Shown here: in pieces, positions 44,972-53,668 of the stretch | How the letters are laid out: each line of letters starts with the position of its first letter | How positions within the stretch are numbered: the first letter of the stretch is position 1 | Assembly (NCBI RefSeq): GCF_017873675.1 | Contig: NZ_JAGGKK010000008.1 | Coordinates: 91,905 to 155,904, forward strand | Direction of reading: 5' to 3' | Length of the DNA stretch: 64,000 nucleotides | Origin: Virgibacillus litoralis | GTDB taxonomy: Bacteria > Bacillota > Bacilli > Bacillales > Amphibacillaceae | Translations under genes and position numbers: made by a program | The notes under the pieces: generated by a model | Seen by the model: the letters and a program-made list of their open reading frames with translations, nothing else | What the model was told of the DNA's origin: nothing | Databases searched by the model: none

Positions 44972-45327
44972 TTAAAAAATATAACTTATTCCAGTTCCAA
45001 CTATAACACCAATAATTATGATTAGCCACGCAGGTGTTTCCCAGAAATGGAGCAGTCCAAATAGGATTGCAGCAAGTCCAAAGTCAGCTCCGTTATTAAT
45101 CGAGCTCGTAAAAAGAGGGGCATAGAGTGCTGCAAGTAAAATTCCAACCACACTTGCATTGACACCAGTTAGAATCCCTTGAAAACTTGAACGTTTACGT
45201 AATTCACTTAAAAAGGGAAGTGCGCTTCTTTAAAATAACCTAGATGTGCGACCGGGCCACCGAACGAAGTAAGTCCAAGCTTAAGCGATGCACCTAAGAT
45301 TTCAATCAGTGAACGTTGCTTTTTCAT
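44972..45327 (-). pseudogene. Chromate transporter (chrA) remnant with large internal deletion
   Basis: A good ribosome site and ATG at 45327 open a frame MKKQRSLIEILGASLKLGLT then SFGGPVAHLGYFKEAHF, the ChrA N-terminus, which stops after 39 codons. In the next frame the sequence continues LPFLSELRKRSSFQGILTG then VNASVVGILLAALYAPLFTS to a normal ChrA C-terminal end at 44972. Only about 120 of some 390 codons remain. The middle has been deleted, joining the two ends out of frame near the codons HFPF. Non-functional. The breakpoint has the small repeat of CTT/CCC type only. Confidence 0.85.
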
Positions 45328-45409
45328 ATTAACCTTTCCTCCTACAAATTACTTCCTACTAAAATAACATATTTACCACATGAAGGCAGTTAAATTTACA
45401 AAAACTTTA

Positions 45410-45559
45410 TTAGAAAACTTGGCATTCGTTAAAGGGATTGTTACAAAAGCGTATTTTGCTTTCTTAGAATCCCTTATACTTTGGAGTGCAAGCCTTAATA
45501 TAGATAAGCCTTAGTTGCACTTATGCAGTAAGAAAGGATTTATACTTTCTTAACTGCCG
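45410..45559 (+). repeat. R1 element, full-length 150-bp copy
   Basis: Nearly the same as 37488-37638 along its length: TTAGAAAACTTGGCATTCG, AAAGGGATT...AATCCCTT hairpin, CTTAGTTGCACTTATGCAG, terminal hairpin. It lies between the chrA remnant and the DUF488 gene. Confidence 0.85.
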
Positions 45560-45562
45560 AAA

Positions 45563-45592
45563 AAATCCCCACTAAATTAATAGTGGGGATTT
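45563..45592 (-). terminator. Terminator of the DUF488 gene
   Basis: AAATCCCCACTA (45563-45574) pairs perfectly with TAGTGGGGATTT (45581-45592), followed on the minus strand by TTTCGG. Confidence 0.75.
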
Positions 45593-45595
45593 CGC

Positions 45596-45955
45596 TTATT
45601 GCCGGTCCAATATTTCTTTTAAAACGCGTGCCTGATTGTATTGTTCATTTTTTGCTGCAAACAATAATGTCAGATTTTTGTTATGCTGTTTTGTTAAGTC
45701 TTTTAGTCTTTGGAGTTCCTCCTGCTGATCACCGTTCTCAAGTTCTTCTTTATATTTCTTTTTGAATGCTTCATATTTATCAGGGTCATGCCCAAACCAT
45801 TTACGCAATTCATTCGACGGTCCAACTTCCTTCATCCAGTGATTAAGATGTGCATCTTCTTTTGACATTCCTCGTGGCCAGACTCGATCTACCAAGACAC
45901 GTACACCATCATTTGTTTCAACTTTTTCATAAATTCGCTTTATTTGTACAGGCAT
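45596..45955 (-). CDS. DUF488 family protein (YeaO-like)
   Basis: A 119-residue soluble protein of DUF488. The family pattern is intact: KRIYEKVETNDGVRVLVDRVWPRG, then HLNHWMKEVGPSNELRKWFGHDP and TLLFAAKNEQYNQA near the end. Function is unknown. It lies 20 bases downstream of the terC-like gene and may be read through from it. Confidence 0.87.
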   Translation of the reverse strand: MPVQIKRIYEKVETNDGVRVLVDRVWPRGMSKEDAHLNHWMKEVGPSNELRKWFGHDPDKYEAFKKKYKEELENGDQQEELQRLKDLTKQHNKNLTLLFAAKNEQYNQARVLKEILDRQ

Positions 45956-45975
45956 TGAAATACTCCTTTATGAAT

Positions 45976-46734
45976 TTAATCCTTTTCCTCTACCTCTTTC
46001 TTACCTGACATAAACCACCCAGCAGCTGCAATAGCAACTAACACTGCATAGAAAATCAGTTTCCAGATTGTAGAATGCGGGAAGTCGTGTGGAATCCAAG
46101 CAATGTCAGGATGGGCAAGTACAATTAATGCTAGTTTCACACCTACCCAACCGACAATAACAAATGCTGCTATTTCAAGGCCAGGCCGTTTATTCAGTAA
46201 TTCAACAAATACATTTGCAGCGAATCGCATAATGATCAGACCAATCATACCACCGGCAAGCACTACAGCAAACTGCCCGCCGTCAAGGCTGCCAACGTTG
46301 GGCCAGCCTGTTGGTGGTAGAGCAACCGCAAGCGCTACCGCTGCCAGAATAGAATCTACCGCAAATGCAAGATCGGCAAATTCAACCTTTACCACAGTCA
46401 TCCAGAAGCCACTGCCTTCTTCTTTTGGCTTCTTTTCTTCCTTATTAGACCAGAGCTTGTCATATAAATGCTTGATGGAAATGAATAGCAGGTATGCTGC
46501 GCCTAATGCTTGTACTTGCCATACATCAACTAGAAACGAAATAATAAATAATGAACCAAATCGTAAGACAAATGCCCCTGCAAGTCCATAAAATAATGCT
46601 TTTTTACGTTTTTTTGGCGGTAAATGTTTCACCATTATTGCTAATACTAATGCATTATCCGCAGCCAAGAGACCTTCAAGACCGATTAATATGACTAATA
46701 CCCATAAATACTCAACTAATAACTGAATATCCAA
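45976..46734 (-). CDS. TerC-family metal exporter under manganese riboswitch
   Basis: A 252-residue integral membrane protein with seven or so helices. The metal-site motifs of TerC are present: GLEGLLAADNALVLAIM and VEFADLAFAVDSILAAVA (Glu and Asp in the helices). In B. subtilis the homologues YceF and YkoY (MeeF, MeeY) move manganese to exoenzymes outside the cell. A TTG start is used at 46734, six bases after a perfect GAGGAGAG. The riboswitch upstream supports manganese as the substrate. Confidence 0.93.
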   Translation of the reverse strand: MDIQLLVEYLWVLVILIGLEGLLAADNALVLAIMVKHLPPKKRKKALFYGLAGAFVLRFGSLFIISFLVDVWQVQALGAAYLLFISIKHLYDKLWSNKEEKKPKEEGSGFWMTVVKVEFADLAFAVDSILAAVALAVALPPTGWPNVGSLDGGQFAVVLAGGMIGLIIMRFAANVFVELLNKRPGLEIAAFVIVGWVGVKLALIVLAHPDIAWIPHDFPHSTIWKLIFYAVLVAIAAAGWFMSGKKEVEEKD

Positions 46735-46748
46735 TTAAATCTCTCCTC

Positions 46749-46898
46749 AAAAAAATGGTCCTCACCAACAGGTAAGAACCAATTACAAAAGACCCTTACC
46801 TGTTAATGGTAAAGGTCTCGCTAACAACGCACGTTGCCAATTAAGCCGGAGATACTATCTCGAAATGACGGCTATAATTGTCCAGCTACTCCCCTTTA
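46749..46898 (-). ncRNA. yybP-ykoY manganese riboswitch with two terminator hairpins
   Basis: The minus-strand RNA reads AAAGGGGAGTAG, then AGCCGTCA, CCGGCTTAA and GAGACCTTTACC, the conserved parts of the yybP-ykoY class. P1 is TAAAGG (46898-46893) with CCTTTA (46815-46810). Terminator 1 is GACCTTTACC (46817-46808) with GGTAAGGGTC (46800-46791) followed by TTTTG. Terminator 2 is GGTTCTTACC (46780-46771) with GGTGAGGACC (46766-46757) followed by seven T. A third pairing, AGGTAAG (46801-46795) with CTTACCT (46776-46770), would break both terminators. Manganese binding would keep P1 and so favour read-through (inference). Confidence 0.92.
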
Positions 46899-47021
46899 GG
46901 AATATTATATTACTTAAATTAAACCTTTTTATCCGTTAAATGTCAACTATTAGGTCAGTTCACTACTTTACCATTACATATATTGTTTCTTATACAATAC
47001 CCGTATTGGCAAAAAGTATTC

Positions 47022-48749
47022 TTAAATTTTATCTATTACTTCATTCATATGTGACTTCAATGCAGCCAGGCGATCGCCGCTTTCCTGTTTACTCGACCCG
47101 CAAACACCAAAGTAACATTTAATCTTGGGTTCAGTTCCAGATGGTCGCAAGCAGACCCAGCTATCTTTTTCAAGCTTGAACTTCACTACGTTTTCTTGTG
47201 GCAGATCAATTTGTTCAGTCGATTGTTCACTTCCTAATATTGTCCGCTCGCCAGAATCATAGTCCTCAACCTGCTGAACCTGTAAACCTGCTATTTCAGT
47301 AAGCGGCTCTTTTCGAACAGTTTTCATAATAGCAGCGATTTTTTCGGAACCTTCTTTACCTTTTAACGTTAAAGAAGACATCCCTTCCAAGTAATACCCG
47401 TGTCTTTCATAGAGTTCATCTAACGCATCATGCAGCGTTTTCCCTTGTTTTTTCCAAAAATAAGCCATTTCACTTGCGAGTACAGCTGCCTGGACAGCGT
47501 CTTTATCGCGTGCAAAACTACTTATCAAATAGCCATAACTTTCTTCATAACCGAACACAAATGTTTCACCTGTTGCATCAAATTGGCGAATTTTTTCACC
47601 AATAAATTTAAACCCTGTTAATGTATCAATTGTCTTCACACCATAATAATCGGCAATTTCCCGACCTAGTTCTGAAGTAACAATTGTTTTTAACATACGT
47701 CCATTCGCAAGTAATGCCTGTTCACTATGTGAAAGGATATAGTCCAATAATAATGAACCCAGTTGGTTTCCGGTTAGAACATTATACTCCCCGTAATCAT
47801 TTTTGACAGCGACACCTAGTCTATCTGCATCAGGATCTGTACCAATTAAAATATCCGCATTTGACTGTTTCCCTAGTTCAATTGCCATACTAAATGCCTG
47901 ATGTTCTTCTGGGTTTGGTGAATCAACGGTTGAAAATTCCGGATCTGGTTCAGCTTGTTCTTTCACAACCTCCACCTGATTAAAGTTTAATTGCTGTAGA
48001 CCTTTCATCACTAAATCATAAGCTGTTCCATGTAAGGGAGTGAATACAATTTGCAGGTCTTTATCCTGCTCTCGCTCATCCTCATTTAAATTGGAAATTT
48101 GCTCCAAGCATTCCAAATAAGCATTATCAATTTCACTGCCAATCCATGAAAGTAACTCTCTTTCTTTCAGCTCGCTCTCTTCCATGTACGGAATAGACAA
48201 CTCATCATCGGCTTTTTGAATCGCAGCAGTGATGTCGCTTGCTTCATCTGGAGTAATCTGTCCCCCGTCCTCATTGTATACTTTAAACCCATTATATTCA
48301 GGCGGGTTATGACTAGCGGTGATCATCACTCCAGCGACTGCTCCAAGGTATCGCACAGCAAATGACAGCACTGGTGTCGGGTGCAATGTGCTAAATACGT
48401 GCGCCTTTATGCCGAATTCACCAAGTACCTTTGCTGTTTCGAGTGCAAATTCTTCAGACATATACCTGGAGTCATAGGAGACAACTACCCCTCGGTCTCT
48501 AACATTCACACAATTTACTTTTAAGTAATTAACAAGGCCATACACGGCTTTTCGAACTGTATAGATATTCATACGGTTTATACCAGGTCCCAGTACCCCG
48601 CGCATACCACCAGTACCGAAAGCTAATTCTTTATAAAACGCATCTTCTAACGATTTGTTATCCTTAATGTTTTCCAGCTCTTTTTTTAATGACGGTTCAA
48701 GATGCTGAAACGTTCTCCATTTTTCATATGCTGTTTTCCAATTATCCAT
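47022..48749 (-). CDS. pgcA: Alpha-phosphoglucomutase / phosphomannomutase
   Basis: A 575-residue phosphohexomutase that interconverts glucose 6-phosphate and glucose 1-phosphate for UDP-glucose and glycolipid synthesis. The phosphoserine loop is GVMITASHNPPEYNGFKVY. The metal-binding loop is ILIGTDPDADRLGVAV. The sugar-binding GYEESYGYL and the C-terminal phosphate-binding CLRPSGTEPKIK are present. Length matches Bacillus PgcA (YhxB). ATG 48749 is chosen; the frame is open 17 codons further upstream, where the sequence does not look like the family. Confidence 0.93.
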   Translation of the reverse strand: MDNWKTAYEKWRTFQHLEPSLKKELENIKDNKSLEDAFYKELAFGTGGMRGVLGPGINRMNIYTVRKAVYGLVNYLKVNCVNVRDRGVVVSYDSRYMSEEFALETAKVLGEFGIKAHVFSTLHPTPVLSFAVRYLGAVAGVMITASHNPPEYNGFKVYNEDGGQITPDEASDITAAIQKADDELSIPYMEESELKERELLSWIGSEIDNAYLECLEQISNLNEDEREQDKDLQIVFTPLHGTAYDLVMKGLQQLNFNQVEVVKEQAEPDPEFSTVDSPNPEEHQAFSMAIELGKQSNADILIGTDPDADRLGVAVKNDYGEYNVLTGNQLGSLLLDYILSHSEQALLANGRMLKTIVTSELGREIADYYGVKTIDTLTGFKFIGEKIRQFDATGETFVFGYEESYGYLISSFARDKDAVQAAVLASEMAYFWKKQGKTLHDALDELYERHGYYLEGMSSLTLKGKEGSEKIAAIMKTVRKEPLTEIAGLQVQQVEDYDSGERTILGSEQSTEQIDLPQENVVKFKLEKDSWVCLRPSGTEPKIKCYFGVCGSSKQESGDRLAALKSHMNEVIDKI

Positions 48750-48916
48750 AAGGTGTAATCCCCCTCTTCTAAACGAATACATTTGCTCAAATTCTAGCAT
48801 ACTTTGTGCCCATATTCTATTTCTCTATGAAAAATTACGTTTATTCGAAACTGCTTCAGGTGAAAATAATGAAGTAAGCTTCCTATTATTGCCATAAACA
48901 GTTAGAATAGAGAATA

Positions 48917-50029
48917 ATGAATTTTAAAAAGAAAGTTGTGATAATGGTGCTCGACAAACGCTGGTTTCAACTATTAACTATGTTTATACTTATTTTTCTA
49001 TTAATCTTACTTATTTCTGTTACCGATTTTATTTTCGATCCTATCTTTAAATATATGGGTGCTGTTGCTGTACCTATTGTAGGCGCTGGTATCCTATTTT
49101 ATTTAACAAAACCTGTGATGCATTTTTTAGAGAAATATAAAATTAATCGTGTGTTTTCGATAATTATTGTATTTCTGCTCTTAATTATACTTGGGTTTTT
49201 AATTTCTACTTATATTGTACCAATTGCACAAAAACAATTCTCAAATCTGATTGATAATATACCTAAAATGGTTTCTGGTGCCGAGGATATCATAACATAC
49301 TGGCAAGCAAACCAAAATCTGATACCTCCAGAAGTAAATAATACCATCGATAATTTTATGTCAAACATACAATCACACATAGAATCTGCCATGTCATTTA
49401 TTTTTGGTTTTGTCGGTCAGCTAATTGGATTTGTTTTTGCATTAGTGCTTGTACCGTTCTTCTTGTTTTTCATGTTAAAGGATGGCGAAAGGTTCGCACC
49501 ATTTATGACGCAAATCTTTGAAAAGAAAAAGGCTGAAAACATTCGTGCATTAATGCACAAAATCGATGATGCTTTGACTTCATATATCCAAGGTCAATTG
49601 ATTGTCAGCTTTTGTATTGGTGTCTTATTATTCATAGGGTATTTAATAATTCACCTGGAATATGCGTTAACACTAGCACTATTTGGTATGATCATGTGTG
49701 TTATCCCGTTTCTCGGGCCATTTCTTGCTGTTATTCCGGCTATCATCGTTGGCTTTTTTCAGGACCCAATGATGGCAGTATGGGTAACAGTTGTAATGAT
49801 TATTGCACAGCAAATCGAAGGTAACTTTGTGTCGCCGAATGTAATGGGACGTGCATTAAAGCTGCATCCATTAACGGTTATTACCTTAATCCTAGCTGCT
49901 GGAAGCATTGCAGGTTTTCTGGGAATTCTTTTTGCAGTACCGTTTTACGCAGTTGTAAAGACCATCATTGTTCACTTTTATAAAACATATCAGGAATCCA
50001 AAGTTAATCAGGATGACGCATTAATTTAA
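48917..50029 (+). CDS. AI-2E family transporter (YdbI-like permease)
   Basis: A 370-residue membrane protein of the AI-2E/PerM family with about eight helices. Typical blocks are YLTKPVMHFLEKYKINRVFS, LVPFFLFFMLKDGERFAPFM and PFLGPFLAVIPAIIVGFFQD, with QQIEGNFVSPNVMGRALKLH near the end. Members in Gram-positive bacteria often act as sodium or organic-acid exporters; the AI-2 role is not assured. The start at 48917 lies behind a weak ribosome site; an ATG eleven codons later (MVLDKRWFQLL) is a fair alternative. Confidence 0.85.
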   Translation: MNFKKKVVIMVLDKRWFQLLTMFILIFLLILLISVTDFIFDPIFKYMGAVAVPIVGAGILFYLTKPVMHFLEKYKINRVFSIIIVFLLLIILGFLISTYIVPIAQKQFSNLIDNIPKMVSGAEDIITYWQANQNLIPPEVNNTIDNFMSNIQSHIESAMSFIFGFVGQLIGFVFALVLVPFFLFFMLKDGERFAPFMTQIFEKKKAENIRALMHKIDDALTSYIQGQLIVSFCIGVLLFIGYLIIHLEYALTLALFGMIMCVIPFLGPFLAVIPAIIVGFFQDPMMAVWVTVVMIIAQQIEGNFVSPNVMGRALKLHPLTVITLILAAGSIAGFLGILFAVPFYAVVKTIIVHFYKTYQESKVNQDDALI

Positions 50030-50048
50030 TTAGGTTTATTTATATATT

Positions 50049-50081
50049 AAAAAGTAGCATGAATACTTCATGCTACTTTTT
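50049..50081 (+). terminator. Terminator of the AI-2E family gene
   Basis: AAAAAGTAGCATGAA (50049-50063) pairs perfectly with TTCATGCTACTTTTT (50067-50081) around TAC. Confidence 0.93.
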
Positions 50082-50144
50082 TTAGGCTCTTCTAGTAATT
50101 TATTGTTGTTTAAGACACAAAACCTATAAGTTAGTTACAAAAAT

Positions 50145-51008
50145 TTACGAATGGTGCCTATTGTTAAATGTATACACAACTGAGGAGCCTACTTCATAAT
50201 AACCAATCTTTTTATAAATATTGTTAGAAGTTGAATTGGCTAGATCCGTGTATAAACTGCAAAACTGAAAGCCATCTTCCAGCAGTTTTTCTGTTAATTT
50301 CGCTACAGCAGCAGTTGCATATCCATTTCTTTTCCATTCATCTGGAGTAAACACAGCATTAAGTGTTGCACCGTTCTTCGTTTTCCTTGACCGATTAACC
50401 ATGGAAACAGGTTTGCCGTCTACCATCCAGAAATAGAGCGTCCTATTACAAATAAACGATTGAGCCATCTGGTCAGCATCTTCCTCAGAGATATTTTCAC
50501 TTGCTGCTACACCAAATTGGATTAGCCAATTTTTCACGAGAGGACGATCTTGGGGTTTAGCTTGATGCAGCTGCCCTTTTGTCTCTGGAATTATATTCAC
50601 TTGATCAATCTGATATATTAATTGCCTCATATTGATAGTAGCATGTGTATGCGTCAGCCTTTCCCATTCATTCCTAAAAATTTCTGTTTCCTCAGTCGGA
50701 CCCAATACTCCTGGAACACTTACTCTACTCTCCCAAAGAAATGCTGCGACCTTACGAATAACATTATTATGTACATAGTCGATGTCAGCAAGTATCCAGT
50801 TATTCGTTGAAGTCTGCATAAATGCATATATCAGTTCACCATCCTCTTCGACTAAACCTAAATGGAATCCTTTTTTATAGGAATCGCTATCATTGGTAAG
50901 CCGGTCGAGAATCCCGAGCATTAAGTTATTTGAAGCTTCTCTTTCCAACAGAAACGACTCAACATTATTATTATAATTTTCAAGAGATAATTCAAACTTA
51001 ACATCCAA
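50145..51008 (-). CDS. GNAT-family N-acetyltransferase
   Basis: A 287-residue protein whose C-terminal part (about 150-280) is a GNAT acetyltransferase domain: acetyl-CoA-binding segment AVFTPDEWKRNGYATAAVAK followed by LTEKLLEDGFQFCSLYTDLANSTSNNIYKKIGY. The N-terminal half is less conserved. Substrate unknown. A TTG start is used at 51008, eight bases after AAGGAGG. Confidence 0.85.
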   Translation of the reverse strand: MDVKFELSLENYNNNVESFLLEREASNNLMLGILDRLTNDSDSYKKGFHLGLVEEDGELIYAFMQTSTNNWILADIDYVHNNVIRKVAAFLWESRVSVPGVLGPTEETEIFRNEWERLTHTHATINMRQLIYQIDQVNIIPETKGQLHQAKPQDRPLVKNWLIQFGVAASENISEEDADQMAQSFICNRTLYFWMVDGKPVSMVNRSRKTKNGATLNAVFTPDEWKRNGYATAAVAKLTEKLLEDGFQFCSLYTDLANSTSNNIYKKIGYYEVGSSVVYTFNNRHHS

Positions 51009-51099
51009 ATTGAGAGCCTCCTTTATATAGACAATATTAAATTAATTTCTTGTTTTGTAAACACCATTTCAGCTAGACTGATAATGGGGAGTGATATTT

Positions 51100-51279
51100 A
51101 TGATTAAAAAAGAAATAGAAGCGGAAATCGCAGAATTGAAGTCTGACTATATCCGTATTCAAGGGGATCTTGAAAAAGCAACATCTTTTGGCGTAAATAC
51201 TTCGAAGGGTGAAAAGCAACTGATTCAAATAGAGAAACAATTAGCTGCGTTTAATCGTAAGTTGGAAGAAGCGGAATAA
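51100..51279 (+). CDS. SE1832-type small protein
   Basis: A 59-residue charged, helical protein, MIKKEIEAEIAELKSDYIRI then QGDLEKATSFGVNTSKGEK and a basic/acidic tail. The pattern fits small Firmicutes proteins of the SE1832 family, of unknown function; heptad spacing suggests a helical hairpin. ATG 51100 follows GGGGAG by eight bases. A strong terminator follows at 51282. Confidence 0.72.
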   Translation: MIKKEIEAEIAELKSDYIRIQGDLEKATSFGVNTSKGEKQLIQIEKQLAAFNRKLEEAE

Positions 51280-51281
51280 AT

Positions 51282-51318
51282 AAACAGGGCTGTCAGCATG
51301 GTTATTGACAGCCCTGTT
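51282..51318. terminator. Bidirectional terminator
   Basis: AAACAGGGCTGTCA (51282-51295) pairs perfectly with TGACAGCCCTGTTT (51305-51318), followed by TTTT. It serves the 59-residue gene and, on the other strand, probably the antiporter gene. Confidence 0.9.
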
Positions 51319-51346
51319 TTTTAGTTTACTATTATTCGACATAAAA

Positions 51347-51366
51347 CGGGAAGTGACAGGCACCAC
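51347..51366 (-). repeat. 20-mer intergenic motif after the antiporter gene
   Basis: CGGGAAGTGACAGGCACCAC, the exact reverse complement of 20978-20997. It starts five bases after the antiporter stop codon. Confidence 0.7.
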
Positions 51367-51371
51367 TACTA

Positions 51372-53222
51372 CTACTTTCCGTTTCCGTTGCGTTGGTTTT
51401 CGAGTCGTTCGCGTATTTTTTTGATTTCTTTTACTGGTGGGGTCAGACTGACTACGATATCTCCGTTTTCTGGTGTCACTCTCATTTCTTCTGAGTAAAA
51501 CTTAATTTGACCAGATGGCTTAATGATATACAAGAGAATTGTCTCATCCTCTTTTTCTTCTAAATACTGTTTATATTTATATTGATCGGTAATTGCAGTC
51601 TGCCGAAATTTATAATGGCTTGAGATTTTGTTAGTTAGTTCCTCTTTTGATACATCCTCTTTAAACAGTATTCTTCCACCAACCTTATCAACAGTGCTGT
51701 TCACATCGCTATCAACCAGATTATAAGGACTGATTTTAAATACATTCGTACGACCATATTCTGGTATAAACGTTGTACATACAAGTGCATTATACGAATG
51801 GAAGTCAGTCGCTGCAATCAAGTAATCATAAGGAATTGTATCTAAATGATATTCCGTTTGCTCTGACAGCATTTCTCCATGATAAAAGGCAATTCCTGCT
51901 TCACGGGCTAATTTTAACCGTTCCCATGATGAATCCACAATAAGGACTGGCGCTTTCTGTTCCTTAAGTGATTTAGCTAAATTTATCGTAAACTTATTAC
52001 TGCCCACAATTAACGTACCAGGCCTTCCCTCCATTGAAAGATGGAGCTTTCTGGCCGTCCAACGTATTGTAAATCCATGTGCTACAACGGTGAAAAATAC
52101 TAATGCAAATGTGAGAGTCGTAATAATGGACGCATCCTCATATCCTGCTTCACCCAAAATAGAAGCAAAATAACTAGAAACTGTCAGTGCAACAATTCCC
52201 CTTGGAGCAATCCAGCCCAGCAGTAATTTTTCATTTAATGACAAATCTGTGCCAATTGTTGATAGGAAAATTGAAATTGGACGAACCACGAACATCATTA
52301 ATATCACGTATCCAATAATGTGTGGGTCGAACACTTTAAGTAACGTTTCTACTTGCAATGAAGCGGTAAGCATAATAAAAATTGCTGAAATTAATAATAT
52401 CGATATGTTTTCCTTAAAGTGACGCATGTCTGCGACTGAACTTATTCCGATATTTGCCAGGGTCATACCCATAGCTGTGACAGCGAGTAATCCTGTTTCA
52501 TGCATAACCTCATCAGCTAATGTAAAACAAAATATAACGACGATAAACACAGCCGGTGATTTTAAAAACTCCGGAATATTTCCCGTTTCGAACATCCAAC
52601 CCATTCCACGGCCACATGCCCAACCTAATATTGCAGCAAATACAGATGCTGCAAAGAATAACAGCAGTGCTGAACCATCAGGATTAGTTGAAGTCAGAAA
52701 AGCAATAATCTCAAAGGCAAACACTGCGAGCAGTGCACCAATTGGATCAACAATAATGCCTTCCCATTTAAGAATTTTTGCTGGCCTTGGTTTCAGTTTT
52801 GACTGGCGCAATAGTGGCATAATAACAGTCGGACCTGTCACAATGAACAAACCGCCAATAACAAATGCGACAGCCCACGATAAGCCGGCAATATAATGAG
52901 CAGTCAACGATCCAAGAATCCAAGCAATAAATGCTCCCGCAGTTGAAATGCGAAATACCGGTCGTCCCAGGCCGCGAATTTCCTTGAAACTCAAGTTCAA
53001 ACTTCCCTCGAAAAGGATAATTGCTACAGCTACAGAAATAATTGGTTTATATAAATCTCCAAAGTCTTGTTCAGGGTTCATAAATCCAAATACCGGACCT
53101 ACCAGTAAGCCAGTAATGGACATTACTACAATTGCTGGCATTCGATAGCGCCATGCAACCCATTGAGACCCAATCCCTAAAAGACCTATGAGCATAATTT
53201 CAGAAAGTATAGATGCAACCAT
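51372..53222 (-). CDS. CPA1-type cation:proton antiporter with TrkA-N-like domain
   Basis: A 616-residue protein. Residues 1-390 form about twelve membrane helices of the NhaP type, with LFEGSLNLSFKE, FIVTGPTVIMPLL and the acidic EGIIVDPIGALLAVFAFE as ion-site segments, and GWIAPRGIVALTVSSYFAS near the end. A cytosolic Rossmann domain follows (GTLIVGSNKFTINLAKSLKE), then a TrkA-C-like end domain (IVVSLTPPVKEIKKIRERL). It exchanges Na+ or K+ for protons, suiting a halotolerant host. ATG behind GGGGG. Confidence 0.9.
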   Translation of the reverse strand: MVASILSEIMLIGLLGIGSQWVAWRYRMPAIVVMSITGLLVGPVFGFMNPEQDFGDLYKPIISVAVAIILFEGSLNLSFKEIRGLGRPVFRISTAGAFIAWILGSLTAHYIAGLSWAVAFVIGGLFIVTGPTVIMPLLRQSKLKPRPAKILKWEGIIVDPIGALLAVFAFEIIAFLTSTNPDGSALLLFFAASVFAAILGWACGRGMGWMFETGNIPEFLKSPAVFIVVIFCFTLADEVMHETGLLAVTAMGMTLANIGISSVADMRHFKENISILLISAIFIMLTASLQVETLLKVFDPHIIGYVILMMFVVRPISIFLSTIGTDLSLNEKLLLGWIAPRGIVALTVSSYFASILGEAGYEDASIITTLTFALVFFTVVAHGFTIRWTARKLHLSMEGRPGTLIVGSNKFTINLAKSLKEQKAPVLIVDSSWERLKLAREAGIAFYHGEMLSEQTEYHLDTIPYDYLIAATDFHSYNALVCTTFIPEYGRTNVFKISPYNLVDSDVNSTVDKVGGRILFKEDVSKEELTNKISSHYKFRQTAITDQYKYKQYLEEKEDETILLYIIKPSGQIKFYSEEMRVTPENGDIVVSLTPPVKEIKKIRERLENQRNGNGK

Positions 53223-53249
53223 ATCAGACCCCCTAACTTAAATTTTCGA

Positions 53250-53367
53250 TTAGAATACTTAGCATTCGTTAAAGGGATTCTTTTGAAAGCGTACTGTGCT
53301 TTCTTAAAATCCTTTATACATTTGAGTGCAAACCTTAATATAGATAAGCCTTAGTTGCACTTATGCA
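53250..53367 (+). repeat. R1 element, 3' truncated copy
   Basis: Starts TTAGAATACTTAGCATTCG and follows the full-length copies to TTAGTTGCACTTATGCA, then ends without the terminal hairpin. It lies in the 446-base gap before brnQ; nothing else is seen there except the brnQ promoter. Confidence 0.8.
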
Positions 53368-53517
53368 TTTCTTCTGCTAACAAAGTCAATAATAAGTTAT
53401 TCTAAATGGGTAACGATTGAATGTAAACAATTTTAATTCGACAGCTTGCGATATTACAGTTATCAGCTAATACAAATCAGGCTTCACAGAAATGTAAGAA
53501 CTCTCTTCTTTAATACA

Positions 53518-53546
53518 TTGACAGCGGTTACTTACCTTGTTAAAAT
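53518..53546 (+). promoter_or_regulatory. SigA promoter of brnQ
   Basis: TTGACA (53518-53523), a 17-base spacer, TAAAAT (53541-53546). This leaves a 5' leader of about 115 bases, T-rich, with no obvious terminator or riboswitch. Confidence 0.8.
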
Positions 53547-53668
53547 TTATTTTGCTTTAAACGATTTTTTTGAATTTTTTTCTCCTCAGTTTTTTGATAA
53601 TTACATAATTTAAGTAAACTTTTTGTCAGGCATAACTAACAACATCGCAGCAGAAGGGAACGAAAAAT

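Noticed and set aside
38000..46000. Genomic island or defence system in the accessory stretch
   Set aside because: No integrase, tRNA, nuclease, methylase or toxin-antitoxin pair was found; genes are ordinary chromosomal families.
53547..53668. Riboswitch or T-box leader before brnQ
   Set aside because: The 115-base leader is T-rich with no terminator hairpin, specifier loop or known aptamer motif.
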